The notes: generated by a model not told the origin, from the sequence alone. A stretch of DNA of 64,000 bases from Aricia agestis (GCF_905147365.1 NC_056418.1:7315262-7379261), one strand, 5' to 3'. Shown: positions 50,401 through 59,310, counted from the first letter of the stretch. Program-made: numbers and translations.

Positions 50401-53400
50401 ATCAATTGACATTCTTGCAATAAAATCATCTTTACATGCATTTTATTGCATGAATTTATCATTATTTGTTTTGAATAGAAGTTCATTGTTTTACATTATG
50501 CAGAAGCGTGCCATAATAATTAAATATTTAATTAATGATAATAATTGATAACATATAAATAAATTTCCACTCGCACTAGGCTGAACTTTTTTTTTCATAA
50601 TCATCATTATCATGTTGCAGGCTTATTGGCCGGTTCCCTGCTGGCCGTGTCCATGGTGGTGCGAACACACGAGCTCACTGTCGGCGACTACATTCTCTTC
50701 GCTTCTTACATAGTACAGCTGTATGTGCCTTTGAACTGGTTCGGGACGTATTATAGGTAAGTTGGTGATACCAACCATACCATAACTGAAAACTAAGGAG
50801 TCACTAACCACAACAAGACCTAAAATCCTAAACTTAGCAACAGACTATTTCCGAACCTTATATTATACTCAACACAAGAAAATAATGGATCACAAGAGAA
50901 ATCACCATTCCATGATATCAACACCAAAGAAAAAGAATTTATTCCAGAAATATTAAATTCGGAGGTTATGAAAGCTATTAAAAGTCAAAAAACTGACAAA
51001 ACACCCGGTCCGGACAAAATCCCAAATGAGCTAATGCGCGGGTCAATCGAGTATATAAGCCCGATACTTACAAAGCTGTTTAACGAGATACTAACCACAG
51101 GCACTATTCCAAGACAGTGGTCCGAATCACACATAATATTAATTTATAAGAAGGGGACAAAAGATGACATCGGGAACTATAGACCCATATCCCTGATATC
51201 GAATGTGTACAAAATTTTCGGAAAGGTAATTCTAGATAGGATTTCCAAAAAATTAGACGAGAACCAACCAATTGAACAGGCTGGCTTTAGAAAAAACTTT
51301 AGCACTATTGACCACATACACACCATAAAACAAATATTACAGAAATACAGAGAGAGTACAATAAGAAAATTTATCTAGCTTTCATCGACTACTCCAAAGC
51401 CTTCGATAGTCTTCAGCACGAAGCAGTCTGGCAGAGTCTTTTAGAACAAGAAGTGACTTATGTGGACATCAGTAAAAATCTTGACATCCAAAGTCAAATT
51501 AGAAACCGTAGGGTGTGCTTTCCCTATCAACAGAGGAGTCAGACAAGGTGATCCGTTATCACCGAAACTATTCTCGGCCGTGCTAGAACAAATTTTTAGA
51601 AAGCTAGATTGGAAAAAAAACTAGGTCTAAACATAAACGAATCTAGACTGAACCATCTAAGATTCGCTGACGATCTGGTCATAATGGAAGAAAACCCAAA
51701 ACAGCTGGAAAAAATGATACAAATGCTGGTGGAAAATAGCAGAAATGTAGGACTAACAATGAACGCTAAAAAACGAAATTAATGACTAACTCAACTGAAG
51801 TTGACATAATCATCGAGAACAAAAAGCTAGAATACGTAAAGGGGTTCGTTTACCTGGGCCAAATCATATCGCCTGTAGACCAGATATCTAAGGAAATTAA
51901 CAAGAGAATTACAACCGGATGGAAAAAAAATTGGGCTCTAAAAGAAATAATGAAGAGTAAAAAACTGGGTATGCAAATAAAGAAAAAAACTTTTGATACC
52001 TGCATTCTCCCTTGCATTACATATGGATGCGAAACCTGGGCGCTAACTAAAAAACACAGGGATAAACTAGCAAAATGTCAAAAAGCCATGGAGAGGAGCA
52101 TGCTAGGGGTAAAATTAAAGGATAAAATTAGTAATATTAACATAAGAAATAAAACAAAACTAACAGACATACTACGGCGTGTTGATCAACTCAAATGGAG
52201 ATGGACCGGGCACATGCTTCGATGTAAAAACGAAAAATGGAGTAAACAGGTAACAACCTGGATCCCGAGAGACGGTTTCAGGAGCCGAGGCCGTAAAGTA
52301 CTTAGATGGGAGGATGACCTAAATCTAACCTTGGGCCCGCTATGGCTAAGAATTGCATCCGATAGAAAGCAGTGGAAGGATCTGGAGGAGGCCTTTGTCG
52401 TAAGACACACCGACCGTCGCGATATATTATAAATAGTTTTTAAATAATGTATAACCGAAACTTGTAGCTGGTCCGGAAATAAAGGCTTTATTTATTTAGT
52501 GATACCAGGACCGGATTTATGTTTTTAGGATTCCGTACCCAAAGGGTAAAAACGGGACCCTATTACTAAGACTTCGTTGTCTCTCCGTCTGTCTGTCTTC
52601 AGGTTGAAATTTTCGCAGATTGTGTATATCTATTGCCGCTATATCGGAACAATTACAAAAAACAAAATAAAATTAATATTTAAGTCGGTCTCCCATACAT
52701 AAAAACAAAATTTTTCTCCTATTTTTGCTCTATAACGGTACGGAAACCTTCGTGCGCTAGTCCGACTCGCAGTTGACCGATTATTTATGAGTAATTATGA
52801 GTATCGACCACTTTAATTTAGCCGCACCTATCTGCGAATATCGCGTGTTTCTCTCTCTCTCTCATAGAAAGCAACTTCGTTCCATCCGGGTGTCCTTTGA
52901 CACCTCTTAAGTTTTTATGTGATTTTTTGTCGGTGGCAGTTAGCCGCGGCAAAGATCGGAACTTTATACTCAATCCTGTCCTCAGAGCTATACAGAAGAA
53001 CTTCGTGGACATGGAGAACATGTTCGACCTGATGCGAGTCGACTGTGACGTCACGGACGCGAAGGGCGCCCCGCCGCTCTCGATGCGGCGCGGCGAGATC
53101 GAGTTCAAGAACGTCAGCTTCGGCTACGGCCCCGAGCGGCTCGTGCTCAACGACATCAGCTTTAGGGTCGCGCCTGGATCTACTGTGGCCCTGGTGAGTA
53201 GAACTTGATAATCATAAAATTAATATCACTCGTGCCCAAAGATACTGTTTAAAGAATCTTTTGGCACGCGGTCAAATTACTGGCGTCGACATATTGTGAC
53301 GTAACGGACGCGAAGGGCGCCTGCCGCTGTCGGTGCGGCGCGGCGAGCTCGAGATCAAACACGTCAGCTTCGGCTACGGCCCCGAGCGGCTCGTGAAGTG

Positions 53401-56400
53401 TGCTCCTTGTAGAGTTCACTTCGTCCAAGCGCCCCAGCGTCATGAGTTTCCCCATACAAAAGTCAAAAATATGGTCTTTCAGCGCTGCTACTTTCACAGT
53501 AAACTGTCTATCAGGAACACATATTATATACCTAAAGTATCATCACTGTGTTTTGATACACCTTGTATAACGTTAGATACTGTTAAATACAGAACTTAAA
53601 AGTTTATTATACAAATTTAGCGTTAATTTACCAACAGGTCGGTCCATCCGGAGCGGGCAAGTCCACAATAATGCGTCTGCTGTTCCGCTTCTACGACGTG
53701 AACGAGGGCGCCGTGCTGGTGGACGGGCAGGACGTGCGGTCCGTCACGCAGAGCTCGCTCCGGGCAAACATCGGCGTCGTGCCCCAGGACACCGTGCTGT
53801 TTAACAACACTGTCAGGTGATGATGCTGTTGATTCACAATCTATGAAAAAGTAAAAGAGTAGTTTAATATTTGATACGTATGAAAATACTACAAAAACTT
53901 TTTATACATTTTTTATCCTTCCGCCCACCGTCCCACGTCACCTTAGTTGGTTGTTTCTTTCCGACCGCCTAGAAGGCCTTTTTTTGGGTTTTCGACAGAT
54001 TGTATATAAAAAAGTAAAAAAAAAAAACTTGATAGTTAACCAGCTACAAATAAAATATAGTAAAGTTACGGTTATTAATTGCATCGAAGAGATCAACGAC
54101 ATCTTTATTTTGCAGGTACAACATCCAATATGGGCGACTGGGTGCGTCGGACGCCGACGTCATAGCCGCCGCCAAGAACGCCGACATACACGACAGAATA
54201 CTCACGTTCCCTGACGCTTACGACACGATGGTACGTTAATAGAGCCTGCTATATTATTAGTTACTAGCGACCCGCCCCGGCTTCGCACGGGTATAAAATA
54301 TATTATAGCCACTGAAAAAATTATTAAAATCGATTCAGCAGTTTTGATTTTAAATATTCATTATTACTGCCCGTGGCCCGCATTAGTCGGTACCGCCGCA
54401 AAAGCTACGTCCCGCAATTTTTAAATCTAAAAATATTCATTTAAATTATATGCTGTAAAGGGCCATATAGATCTACATTAAATCAACAATGTATTTAAGG
54501 TATTTAATGATTAGTTATTACTAGTAACGGCCCTAGGGGGTGGCGAACAGGCCAATCGCCCGGACCTCGCTTTTGCAGGGGCGCCAGGGGCCTCGCAAGT
54601 TATTTTTTCGTAAGACCTCGCAAAGACCTTCCGCCCAGAGCCTCGCAAAGACCTTCCGCCCGAGGCCTCGCAATGACTAAGGCCGCCACTGGACGTATTA
54701 CAATGTTTCTACCGAATAGAAATATTTACGTATAAAGTAATCGAGTTCATTAAGTCCTTACAATAATTTCATGAAGTGCTATGTTGCTGAAGTCTATAAT
54801 ATAGACTATAGTTTGTGCGTTCTAAGATGATATGGGTGACAGTTTGCATGTTCCTTGCTACGGTTTTTTTTACAAGAAAACAAAAAATATCAAAATGTAA
54901 TAAATTATATTCCATCTACAAAAACAAATGTTTCCTATAATTGTAAATGAATGAAAATGAAAAAATGCTAAATGCTAACTTATTAATAAAAATTATAAAT
55001 ATTAACTGTGAAATAGGAGTATAAAATTATTGTAACGAAAACATTTGAAAAATGTCATATGCATGAAACGGAACTTATTTCAATAGAGATTGACTCTGTT
55101 GAATCGAAATCAAATCGATAAAAAAGGGCGGCCATCTTAAATCGCCGGCACCACTGAAATGTCAGTACGAAATCGATAATTTCGATTGCAATTCCTTTAC
55201 GATGTGTTTCGATATTTTTAAACTATCGATTAATTTTTGTTAGGTAACTTCCCTACTATTGTCAATTATTATGTGTCACGCATATCATCATAAAACGCAC
55301 AAACTATAGTAAATCATTTTTTTCGATACCCTTTATTAAAAAAATAGATTCGTCACTCGTATTTTAATAGTCATTCGATTATTTCTTGTTACACAACAAT
55401 TATTATTATTAATGATCTGTTATCTGTTATCATTAGGTGGGCGAGCGCGGTCTGCGGCTGAGCGGCGGCGAGAAGCAGCGGATAGCGATCGCGCGGACGC
55501 TGCTCAAGGACCCCGCGATAGTGCTGCTGGACGAGGCCACGTCCGCGCTCGACACCCACACCGAGCGGAACATACAGGTAAGAGCTAGTCTACAGGGCGC
55601 GTTGCGTCAGCGTTGCCCTGACGCAGTGCTGCCGTTGCGTTGTTTTGCATACAAATAACCAAGGTGTTCACACGGCACGCTGCGTCGTGACAGCAGCGCG
55701 CAACGCACACATGACGGACAGCAGCCCCCGAGACGAAGTGGGAGGGGGTGTTGATGTTAAGACTGCTTCTTAATAACGCTGCGATGACGCAGCGCCCGTG
55801 TGGCCGGCTATGCGTCAAACGGCAGCGCTGCGTCGACGCAACGCTGACGCAACGCCCGTGTGGACAGGCAGTAAGACCGGTAGATGGACCGCATCTTGCT
55901 GTTAAGAATCGAATGTAAGATGCGGTTGCCGTACGGCGGATTTGCAGTTTCAGTACTAAATTCATATCCGCAAAACACGATCGGTGCATTCACATTACAT
56001 CACGTTTAATGAAATCAGACCAGTTACGCAGGAGTAATCTTATAGTGCCCAAGTGTGTGCGCAGTACATAAGAGCACTCTCTAGTTTCTAGACACAGGAG
56101 ATACAGTGGTGGGAATGTGTGGTGGGCCAAAGCCCGTTAAAAAAAAGAGCACTCTCTAATCTCTATAGACGTCCAACCGACACGACATCCGACGCATGGA
56201 TCTGACGTTTCTTGTAGCGTAACGCCACTGGCGCGTACCTTAGAAGATTTCATACAGATAATATTTAGGCGCGACGTGTCGCGTTGCTTAGTGCGGTCTC
56301 GCCTGTATATGTGTCGCTTAGCATGTTTACACACGGCGCCGCGGGCGCAGCGTTTTTCGCCGCCGCGGCGCGCGCCGCGGTAAAGAATCGCCGCCGCCGC

Positions 56401-58130
56401 GGCGGCGCCATGTGAAAAGGGCCCATAGAAATGTATGCAGCGGCGCCGCCGCCGCCGTGGCGTGTAAACAAACAGCCCTAGTGCTGTGGCCTGTGTCGTG
56501 TCCTTTATCCTTAACATAAAAACTTAATAGGTGTCAAGGGACACCCGGTTGGAACCAAGTTGCTTTCTAATTTCTAGAGAGAGAAAGAGAGACAGAAAAA
56601 CGCTTACAACTATAGGAAAAAGTATCGTTACAACTTTTGGTCTTAATTTTTTCCGTCTAGCCCCCCTTCGCAACGCGCGATAAAGAACTTCGTTCCAATA
56701 AGTTATAAGAATTAAAAATATGCGGTTTAATCTTTAAAACGGTACATTTACAGGCGGCGCTGGCTCGCGTATGCTCCAACCGCACGACGCTGATCATCGC
56801 GCACCGACTGTCCACAATCACGCACGCCGACGAGATACTCGTCCTTAAAGATGGCGAGATCATAGAGCAGGGCGAGTGAGTACACCGTTTTTTTTTTTTT
56901 TTAAAGAATAAGCAGTCACTCTGAACTGTAACTTATTTTTATTGGAAGAATGAGCAAAGTCGCTCTGAACAATTCGTATTATTGATTGTTTTGCGTAAAG
57001 GCCGATTTACACGGGTAACTAAAGCCGCACGATTTCCGCCGCACGGCGAAAATCGACCGTGTAAATGGCAATTCGACTACGCCGCTTGCGGCTAAAGTCG
57101 CAAGCCCCAAAGCCGTGCAGCCAATGGCCGCATGCGGCTGGTGACTAAAATCGACCGTGCAAACGCTCAGTCGCAAGCGATCGCTTGCTGCGAATACTAC
57201 TGTTGACTGGTGACTTGCCGGGTGACTAAAATCGACCCGTTAGTCACCCGTGTAAATGGGGTGGCGATTCGACTTGGACAGGCGATTCGACTGGTGACTA
57301 AAATTGACCCGTTAGTCACCCATGTAACGGCCATTCCCAATATTTGATCTATCTCTGGTTTTGCCCTACTAGAGATAGGAATAGCTCATATTAGACATTA
57401 GAGACATATATTTTATGTTAATTGTGAGCTATTCCTATCTCTAGTAGGGCAAAACCAGAGATAGATCAAATATTGGGAACGGCCGTAAATCGACCATAAG
57501 TGATAGGGACAGTTCTGAAATCTGATGAATTTACGCTTTTTGGGCGTAGTAATTATTATTATTTTTTTAAACTACTCAATGAATAAGCTATTTGTTGTTT
57601 CGTCTATGTTTTCCGAGCGACTTTTCAATGTATTGCATGAAAAATTAAGTAATAATATAAGTAAGGTTTGTATTATATTATAGAAAATCCGTTGCGTAGT
57701 TTTAAAGATTAAAGAGAACAAAGCGACACGAGGGAAAAAAGCGACTTTGTTTTATAATATGTATAGATGAAGTATATTGTTCAATGCGTACAGCGGCACG
57801 AAAATGAACTTTAGAGCTCAACACATAACTGCAAATTCGCATCGCAAATATCTGCGATAAAATTCATAATAGAAATGACATTACGATGCGATGCGAATTC
57901 GCAGTTTTGTGTGGGAGCCGTCAACTTATAAAATTATGTAACATTCCAGCCACGAAAAATTGGCCGCGAGGAGCGGCGGTTTCTACGCATCGATGTGGAA
58001 GCAGCAACTCGAGTCGGAGCGGCACGACGATACCAGCGGCGACAGTCGCGCGCCCGCACCGCAGCCGCAACAGAACGGCATGAACGCGTTCGGGCACGGG
58101 CACGGACATGGGTTTGGACATGGCCACTAA
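35341..58130 (+). CDS. ABCB6: ABCB6/Hmt-1-type half ABC transporter, complete, 16 coding exons
   Basis: Sixteen exons with GT-AG borders join in phase to 847 codons plus TAA; human ABCB6 is 842 residues. Exons 1-4 (residues 1-213) give the extra N-terminal membrane domain (TMD0), including the conserved run of three Trp near residue 160. Exons 5-10 give the six-helix transport domain with the family blocks FLQGGGTG, TGEVLR and LNWFGTYYR. Exons 11-16 give the nucleotide-binding domain: Walker A 604-612 (GPSGAGKST), Q-loop Q652, signature LSGGEKQR at 708-715, Walker B ending D732-E733, H-loop H764. All catalytic residues are present. C4 and C22 keep the 18-residue spacing of the human C8-C26 disulfide pair, next to a glycosylation sequon NIT at 7-9. 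The family exports porphyrin/heme or metal-thiol conjugates and sits in plasma, endolysosomal or outer mitochondrial membranes. The C-terminus is rich in Gly-His. Start choice: an in-frame stop lies at 35275 and no closer upstream ATG is in frame. Substrate in this species is inference. Confidence 0.96.
36069..36213 (+). CDS. ABCB6: ABCB6 exon 2
   Basis: Residues 49-97, hydrophobic TMD0 segment. Acceptor TTTACAG, donor ATG/GTAAGA; ends on a codon boundary. Confidence 0.88.
36587..36985. mobile_element. hAT-type non-autonomous element in ABCB6 intron 2
   Basis: CAGGGCTTGAAACCGG...CCAAGCCCTG; flanks CTTTTTGG (36579-36586) and CTTTTTTGG, an 8-base duplication with one extra T. Internal ACCGGTTT motifs. 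Confidence 0.85.
37289..37585 (+). mobile_element. Helitron family B copy, 3' truncated
   Basis: TC start after A; uninterrupted version of 14485-15474 across the TGAG site, but lacks the terminal hairpin and CTAG. Confidence 0.75.
37792..37991 (+). CDS. ABCB6: ABCB6 exon 3
   Basis: Residues 98-163 plus two bases. Two hydrophobic segments and the WWWH block that matches WWWA in the human protein. Acceptor TATTTCAG, donor GA/GTAAGT. Confidence 0.95.
38096..38243 (+). CDS. ABCB6: ABCB6 exon 4
   Basis: Residues 164-213. Last TMD0 helix followed by a charged linker. It follows a short 104-base intron; acceptor TTTTCAG, donor AGG/GTATGT. Confidence 0.93.
38410..38755. repeat. Dispersed repeat (GGGGGCAAACGAGCAAACGG type), copy 2
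   Basis: Matches 12366-12675; its internal GGGAGGGTAGGGGAGGGAA minisatellite is longer here. Confidence 0.75.
38980..40261. mobile_element. Unclassified 1.28-kb element made of recurring short words
   Basis: Perfect 13-base ends CCCAAGCAGCAAA/TTTGCTGCTTGGG. No open frame of note. The interior holds seven GAGTAA and two TTACTC words, the phrase GTGCTGTAAACGTTTAYTCGAC twice (39073, 40091) and several GCTATTATACGA variants, concentrated in the two outer thirds. The target duplication is unclear (only AA matches). Confidence 0.65.
40491..41047. mobile_element. MITE with TGGGTTGCACCA ends and nested insertions
   Basis: TTGGGTTGCACCA at the left, TGGTGCAACCCACCC at the right; TTAACTTTAACC arms. 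Interrupted by the repeat at 40612-40730 and by a block at 40810-40980. Confidence 0.7.
41050..41785. other. ABCB6 intron 4, nothing recognised
   Basis: AT-rich; no coding frame or repeat ends seen. Confidence 0.4.
41789..41843 (-). repeat. 55-base conserved repeat, copy 1 of 3
   Basis: Contains AGACGGGTATGAGTGTAAAG on the minus strand. Plus-strand copies at 47963-48018 and 63788-63835 read CCGGCATATGAAAGACGGGC then GTGAGTGTGAAGAGAG. Confidence 0.75.
41850..42596 (+). repeat. CCAAGTGCGAGT-type repeat, fullest copy
   Basis: From GCCAAGTGCGAGTCGGACTC to CTATGGGTACGGAACCCTAA, with (GACG)n near the right end; split by the SINE at 42110-42398. Confidence 0.75.
42110..42398 (-). mobile_element. 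tRNA-derived SINE, second family
   Basis: Minus strand: A box TGGCTCAGTGG, B box GGTTCGAATCC, body with GGTACTTACCACGGGGCCAG (plus-strand complement), (AAT)n tail. Flanked by AATTTTA-like short repeats. Not a functional tRNA gene. Confidence 0.8.
42916..43087 (+). CDS. ABCB6: ABCB6 exon 5
   Basis: Residues 214-270 plus one base. Covers the linker and first helix of the core transport domain (block LRTLLPFLWP). Acceptor TATTTCAG, donor CG/GTAAGT. Confidence 0.95.
43727..43931 (-). mobile_element. Helitron family A copy in ABCB6 intron 5
   Basis: CTAGATGACGCCCGAAACTT at the left, preceded by A; family body and TTTCGCATTTAATAAT at the right. Confidence 0.7.
44109..44275 (+). CDS. ABCB6: ABCB6 exon 6
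   Basis: Residues 271-326 (split first codon). Contains FKFLQGGGTG and LRSFLWIKVQQYT, near identical to the human protein. Donor CAA/GTGAGT. Confidence 0.97.
44318..44428. mobile_element. MITE in ABCB6 intron 6
   Basis: GGGCTCCACACACAAAACTG and CAGTTTTGTGTCGAGCCC ends. Same family as 57808-57920. Confidence 0.8.
44494..44731 (+). CDS. ABCB6: ABCB6 exon 7
   Basis: Residues 327-405 plus one base. Contains WHLSRKTGEVLRVMDRGT and the FNAWFGLIVF helix, both family hallmarks. Acceptor TTCCGCAG. Confidence 0.97.
44903..45019. repeat. 58-base tandem duplication
   Basis: TTCACGAGATAAACTTCATT through GTCGAAAATAAAAAT occurs twice with few changes. Confidence 0.85.
45626..45884. mobile_element. Foldback MITE, family C copy 4
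   Basis: CAGGGTGTAAC...GTTACACCCTG with TA flanks; close to the copy at 30008-30266. Confidence 0.88.
46377..46552 (+). CDS. ABCB6: ABCB6 exon 8
   Basis: Residues 406-464. Contains TEWRTKFQRRMN and the coupling region SVDSLLNYETVKYY. Acceptor TTTTTTTCCAG, donor CAG/GTAATA. Confidence 0.97.
46610..46800. mobile_element. hAT-type MITE in ABCB6 intron 8
   Basis: CGGTGGCGTAAC/GTTACGCCACTG ends with perfect 8-base duplication CACCTGTG (46602-46609 and 46801-46808). 57 bases after exon 8. Confidence 0.9.
47394..48521. mobile_element. 1.13-kb element with about 210-base terminal inverted repeats
   Basis: 47394-47607 is the near-exact inverted complement of 48313-48521, starting GCAGGGAAAAGAAGATATCA. 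The interior has no transposase but contains the 55-base repeat at 47963-48018. No clear target duplication. Confidence 0.85.
48873..48942 (+). CDS. ABCB6: ABCB6 exon 9
   Basis: Short exon, residues 465-487 plus one base (LNTIQNVIICTG), aligned to the LNQTQNLVIGLG region of the human protein. Acceptor TTCTTTCAG, donor CG/GTAAGT. Confidence 0.92.
49427..49677. mobile_element. MITE with CTAGGGTTGCCAAC ends
   Basis: Left CTAGGGTTGCCAAC, right GTTGGGAACCCTAG; subterminal CCCGGGAGG blocks in both orientations. Confidence 0.65.
49882..50007. mobile_element. MITE with GGCCTGTTTCACCACTT ends
   Basis: Right end AAGTGGTGAAACAGGTCC; inner GCCGAATAGG/CCTATTCGGC pair. Confidence 0.75.
50072..50250. mobile_element. 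MITE with GCGTCCACCGG ends
   Basis: CGCGTCCACCGGGTCGGAAT pairs with ATTCCGATCCGGTGGACGCG; GGAGCGTACG is inverted inside. Confidence 0.8.
50621..50756 (+). CDS. ABCB6: ABCB6 exon 10
   Basis: Residues 488-532 plus two bases. Last core helices, ending in the conserved LNWFGTYY. A LINE insertion starts 17 bases after the donor. Confidence 0.95.
50774..52498 (+). mobile_element. 5'-truncated RTE-like LINE in ABCB6 intron 10
   Basis: 1725 bases with perfect 9-base target duplication GTGATACCA (50765-50773 and 52499-52507). Sense orientation to ABCB6. Ends GGAAATAAAGGCTTTATTTA. Confidence 0.92.
50905..52432 (+). pseudogene. LINE reverse transcriptase, interrupted
   Basis: Open part one (to 51378) has TDKTPGPDKIPNELM, YKKGTKDDIGNYRPISLISN and QAGFRK, the early RT motifs. 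The middle (51379-51780), with the FADD-type motif (RFADDLVIM-like), has frameshifts. Open part two (51782-52432) has YVKGFVYLGQIIS, YGCETWALT, MERSMLG and LKWRWTGHML, the C-terminal pattern of RTE-group LINEs. Confidence 0.88.
52510..52790 (-). repeat. CCAAGTGCGAGT-type repeat, minus copy
   Basis: GGGTAAAAACGGGACCCTAT near the left, GTGCGCTAGTCCGACTCGCA at the right. Abuts the LINE's target duplication. Confidence 0.7.
52840..52915. repeat. Repeat with AAGCAACTTCGTTCC, inverted copy at 56522-56705
   Basis: CTCTCTCATAGAAAGCAACTT and CGGGTGTCCTTTGACACCT recur inverted at 56522-56610. Confidence 0.65.
52986..53193 (+). CDS. ABCB6: ABCB6 exon 11
   Basis: Residues 533-602. Contains NFVDMENMFDLM and the first strands of the nucleotide-binding domain (IEFKNVSFGYG). 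Strongly GC-rich third positions. Acceptor TGTCCTCAG, donor CTG/GTGAGT. Confidence 0.96.
53284..53395 (+). pseudogene. Decayed partial copy of ABCB6 exon 11 in intron 11
   Basis: Matches about 53037-53145 (offset 250 at the right end) with one missing base and several substitutions. Translated in the exon frame after the missing base, the changes are conservative (Met to Val, Ile to Leu, Phe to Ile, Asn to His). Ends abruptly at CTCGTG where a family C MITE fragment begins. No splice borders. Confidence 0.85.
53396..53565. mobile_element. Foldback MITE, family C, left-truncated
   Basis: CATGAGTTTCCCCATACAAA, TCTTTCAGCGCTGCTACTTT and ACACCTTGTA end with TA. Joined directly to the exon 11 copy. 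Confidence 0.75.
53638..53816 (+). CDS. ABCB6: ABCB6 exon 12 (Walker A)
   Basis: Residues 603-661 plus two bases. Opens with GPSGAGKST and includes the Q-loop in VVPQDTVLF. Confidence 0.97.
54116..54230 (+). CDS. ABCB6: ABCB6 exon 13
   Basis: Residues 662-700. Helical subdomain (RYNIQYGRLG, AAKNADIHDRI). Acceptor TTTTGCAG, donor ATG/GTACGT. Confidence 0.95.
54264..54355 (-). mobile_element. Helitron family D fragment
   Basis: CTAGCGACCCGCCCCGGCTT and ATATTATAGCCACTGAAAAA match 17169-17230. Confidence 0.5.
54530..54690. repeat. GC-rich repeat with a CCTCGCAAAGACCTTCCGCC tandem
   Basis: The 27-base unit occurs two to three times. The borders GGCCCTAGGGGGTGGCG and AAGGCCGCCACTGG suggest a hAT-like MITE. 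Confidence 0.45.
54805..55310. mobile_element. MITE with ACTATAGTTTGTGCGTT ends
   Basis: About 40-base imperfect ends: GATGATATGGGTGACA pairs with TGTCACGCATATCATC. AT-rich interior. Confidence 0.7.
55437..55577 (+). CDS. ABCB6: ABCB6 exon 14 (signature, Walker B)
   Basis: Residues 701-747. Carries LSGGEKQR and IVLLDEATSALD. Acceptor ATCATTAG, donor CAG/GTAAGA. Confidence 0.97.
55590..55870. mobile_element. GC-rich MITE with GCGTTGCGTCAGCGTTG ends
   Basis: Left GGGCGCGTTGCGTCAGCGTT, right AACGCTGACGCAACGCCCGT. Starts 12 bases after ABCB6 exon 14. Confidence 0.75.
56010..56200 (-). mobile_element. SINE body fragment
   Basis: ACGCAGGAGTAATCTTATAG and TGCCCAAGTGTGTGCGCAGT are the complement of 8920-8965 in the intact SINE. 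The tRNA head is missing. Confidence 0.75.
56325..56475. mobile_element. GC-rich foldback MITE
   Basis: TGTTTACACACGGCGCCGCG and CCGTGGCGTGTAAACA ends; GCCGCCGCGGCGGC core. Confidence 0.7.
56754..56875 (+). CDS. ABCB6: ABCB6 exon 15 (H-loop)
   Basis: Residues 748-787 plus two bases. Carries TTLIIAHRLSTI with the H-loop histidine H764. Confidence 0.96.
57000..57520. mobile_element. MITE with nested palindromic MITE (57334-57482)
   Basis: Outer element: GGCCGATTTACACGGG start and many GACTAAAATCGACC phrases. The inner element is a palindrome with about 55-base near-exact arms, GATCTATCTCTGGTTTTGCC to its complement. Confidence 0.75.
57808..57920. mobile_element. MITE just upstream of ABCB6 exon 16
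   Basis: Same family as 44318-44428: GAGCTCAACACATAACTGC at the left, GCAGTTTTGTGTGGGAGCC at the right. Confidence 0.8.
57950..58130 (+). CDS. ABCB6: ABCB6 exon 16 with His-rich tail
   Basis: Residues 788-847 and TAA. Keeps the GGFYASMW block, then a polar Pro/Gln stretch and a final Gly-His segment (836-847) with five His in twelve residues. The acceptor is 29 bases downstream of a foldback MITE. Confidence 0.93.
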
Positions 58131-58207
58131 ATTTGATAGATTGTGAATTTTTACCTCAGTTGATAAGGCAAATGTCGATGTTTTTGTCGATATAGTACGG
58201 ATATTCG

Positions 58208-58213
58208 AATAAA
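58208..58213 (+). promoter_or_regulatory. ABCB6 candidate polyadenylation signal
   Basis: AATAAA, 78 bases after the ABCB6 stop codon. The first such hexamer downstream. Confidence 0.55.
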
Positions 58214-59090
58214 AAGAGTGTGGCGTCCCCTAATGTTTTTTGTTGTTTAATATTAGATGTAACAATTCACAGTGTAAATATATAATATCACGTCTTACAA
58301 CAACAAATATTACGTATGTTTGAAAATATATATTTTTTAATTCTGTAATATGGTGTGCTACGTTCATTGTTGCATTAAAATATTCTAGTAAATTGACGCC
58401 ACACGCTCGTTTCTCTAGCGATAGCTAGCATGACTGGTTGTGTGTAAGGGGGCGTTCATAAATTACGTAAGATCTCACTTTGAGAGGGAGGGGGGGGGGG
58501 GGATTCTCAGTTAATGTCACGTGATTTGTTCAAAAATTCTTGCAAAAGGTCTTAAGTGATTTATGGAGCTAAATATAGATAGAAGGGAGATGTAGATATT
58601 GATAGAACAGATGTGTACTAATTCATAATTAGGCAGACCTATTAGGATGTTTGCAAATGCATAAAATTGTCACGGGGGGCGTGGATGCAACACTTTTACT
58701 TAAAATTGTACCAGAGATTACCTTTAATTGGCCACATTATGATTGTTAAATGACTTTTACAAAACAAGTGTATGTGAAAAAGCTCTCCCTCGAGTTACAC
58801 TTTACAAGACAGCTGCGGCAGCCTTGTAGGTCTGTATAACACAAACAAATAATGTTGACAGTAGCCAACCTGGTTATGTATTCAATTACCTGATAGTACA
58901 ATGTAATTTTATAGGCGATCTAAGGGTACCTAAATGTCCGTTGAGATCAGAAATTCTGAATCTGTGTGCAATTTCAGTGATAATAAATTGTTCTTTTTAA
59001 TAACGTAGTTGTTATTTTTTTTACTATCAAAACAAATAGGTAATAGGCACGTTGCCTTGTCTTTAATATTTTTACAAGTAGAATGTTTTA
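58214..59090. other. Intergenic, possible MITE end near 58440
   Basis: GGGGGCGTTCATAAATTACG with a G12 run follows at 58440-58502. Otherwise nothing recognised. Confidence 0.4.
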
Positions 59091-59092
59091 GA

Positions 59093-59310
<218 letters not shown>

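Noticed and set aside
55585..56517. GC-rich open frames with Arg runs
   Set aside because: Lie in GC-rich MITEs between ABCB6 exons 14 and 15; no splice logic.
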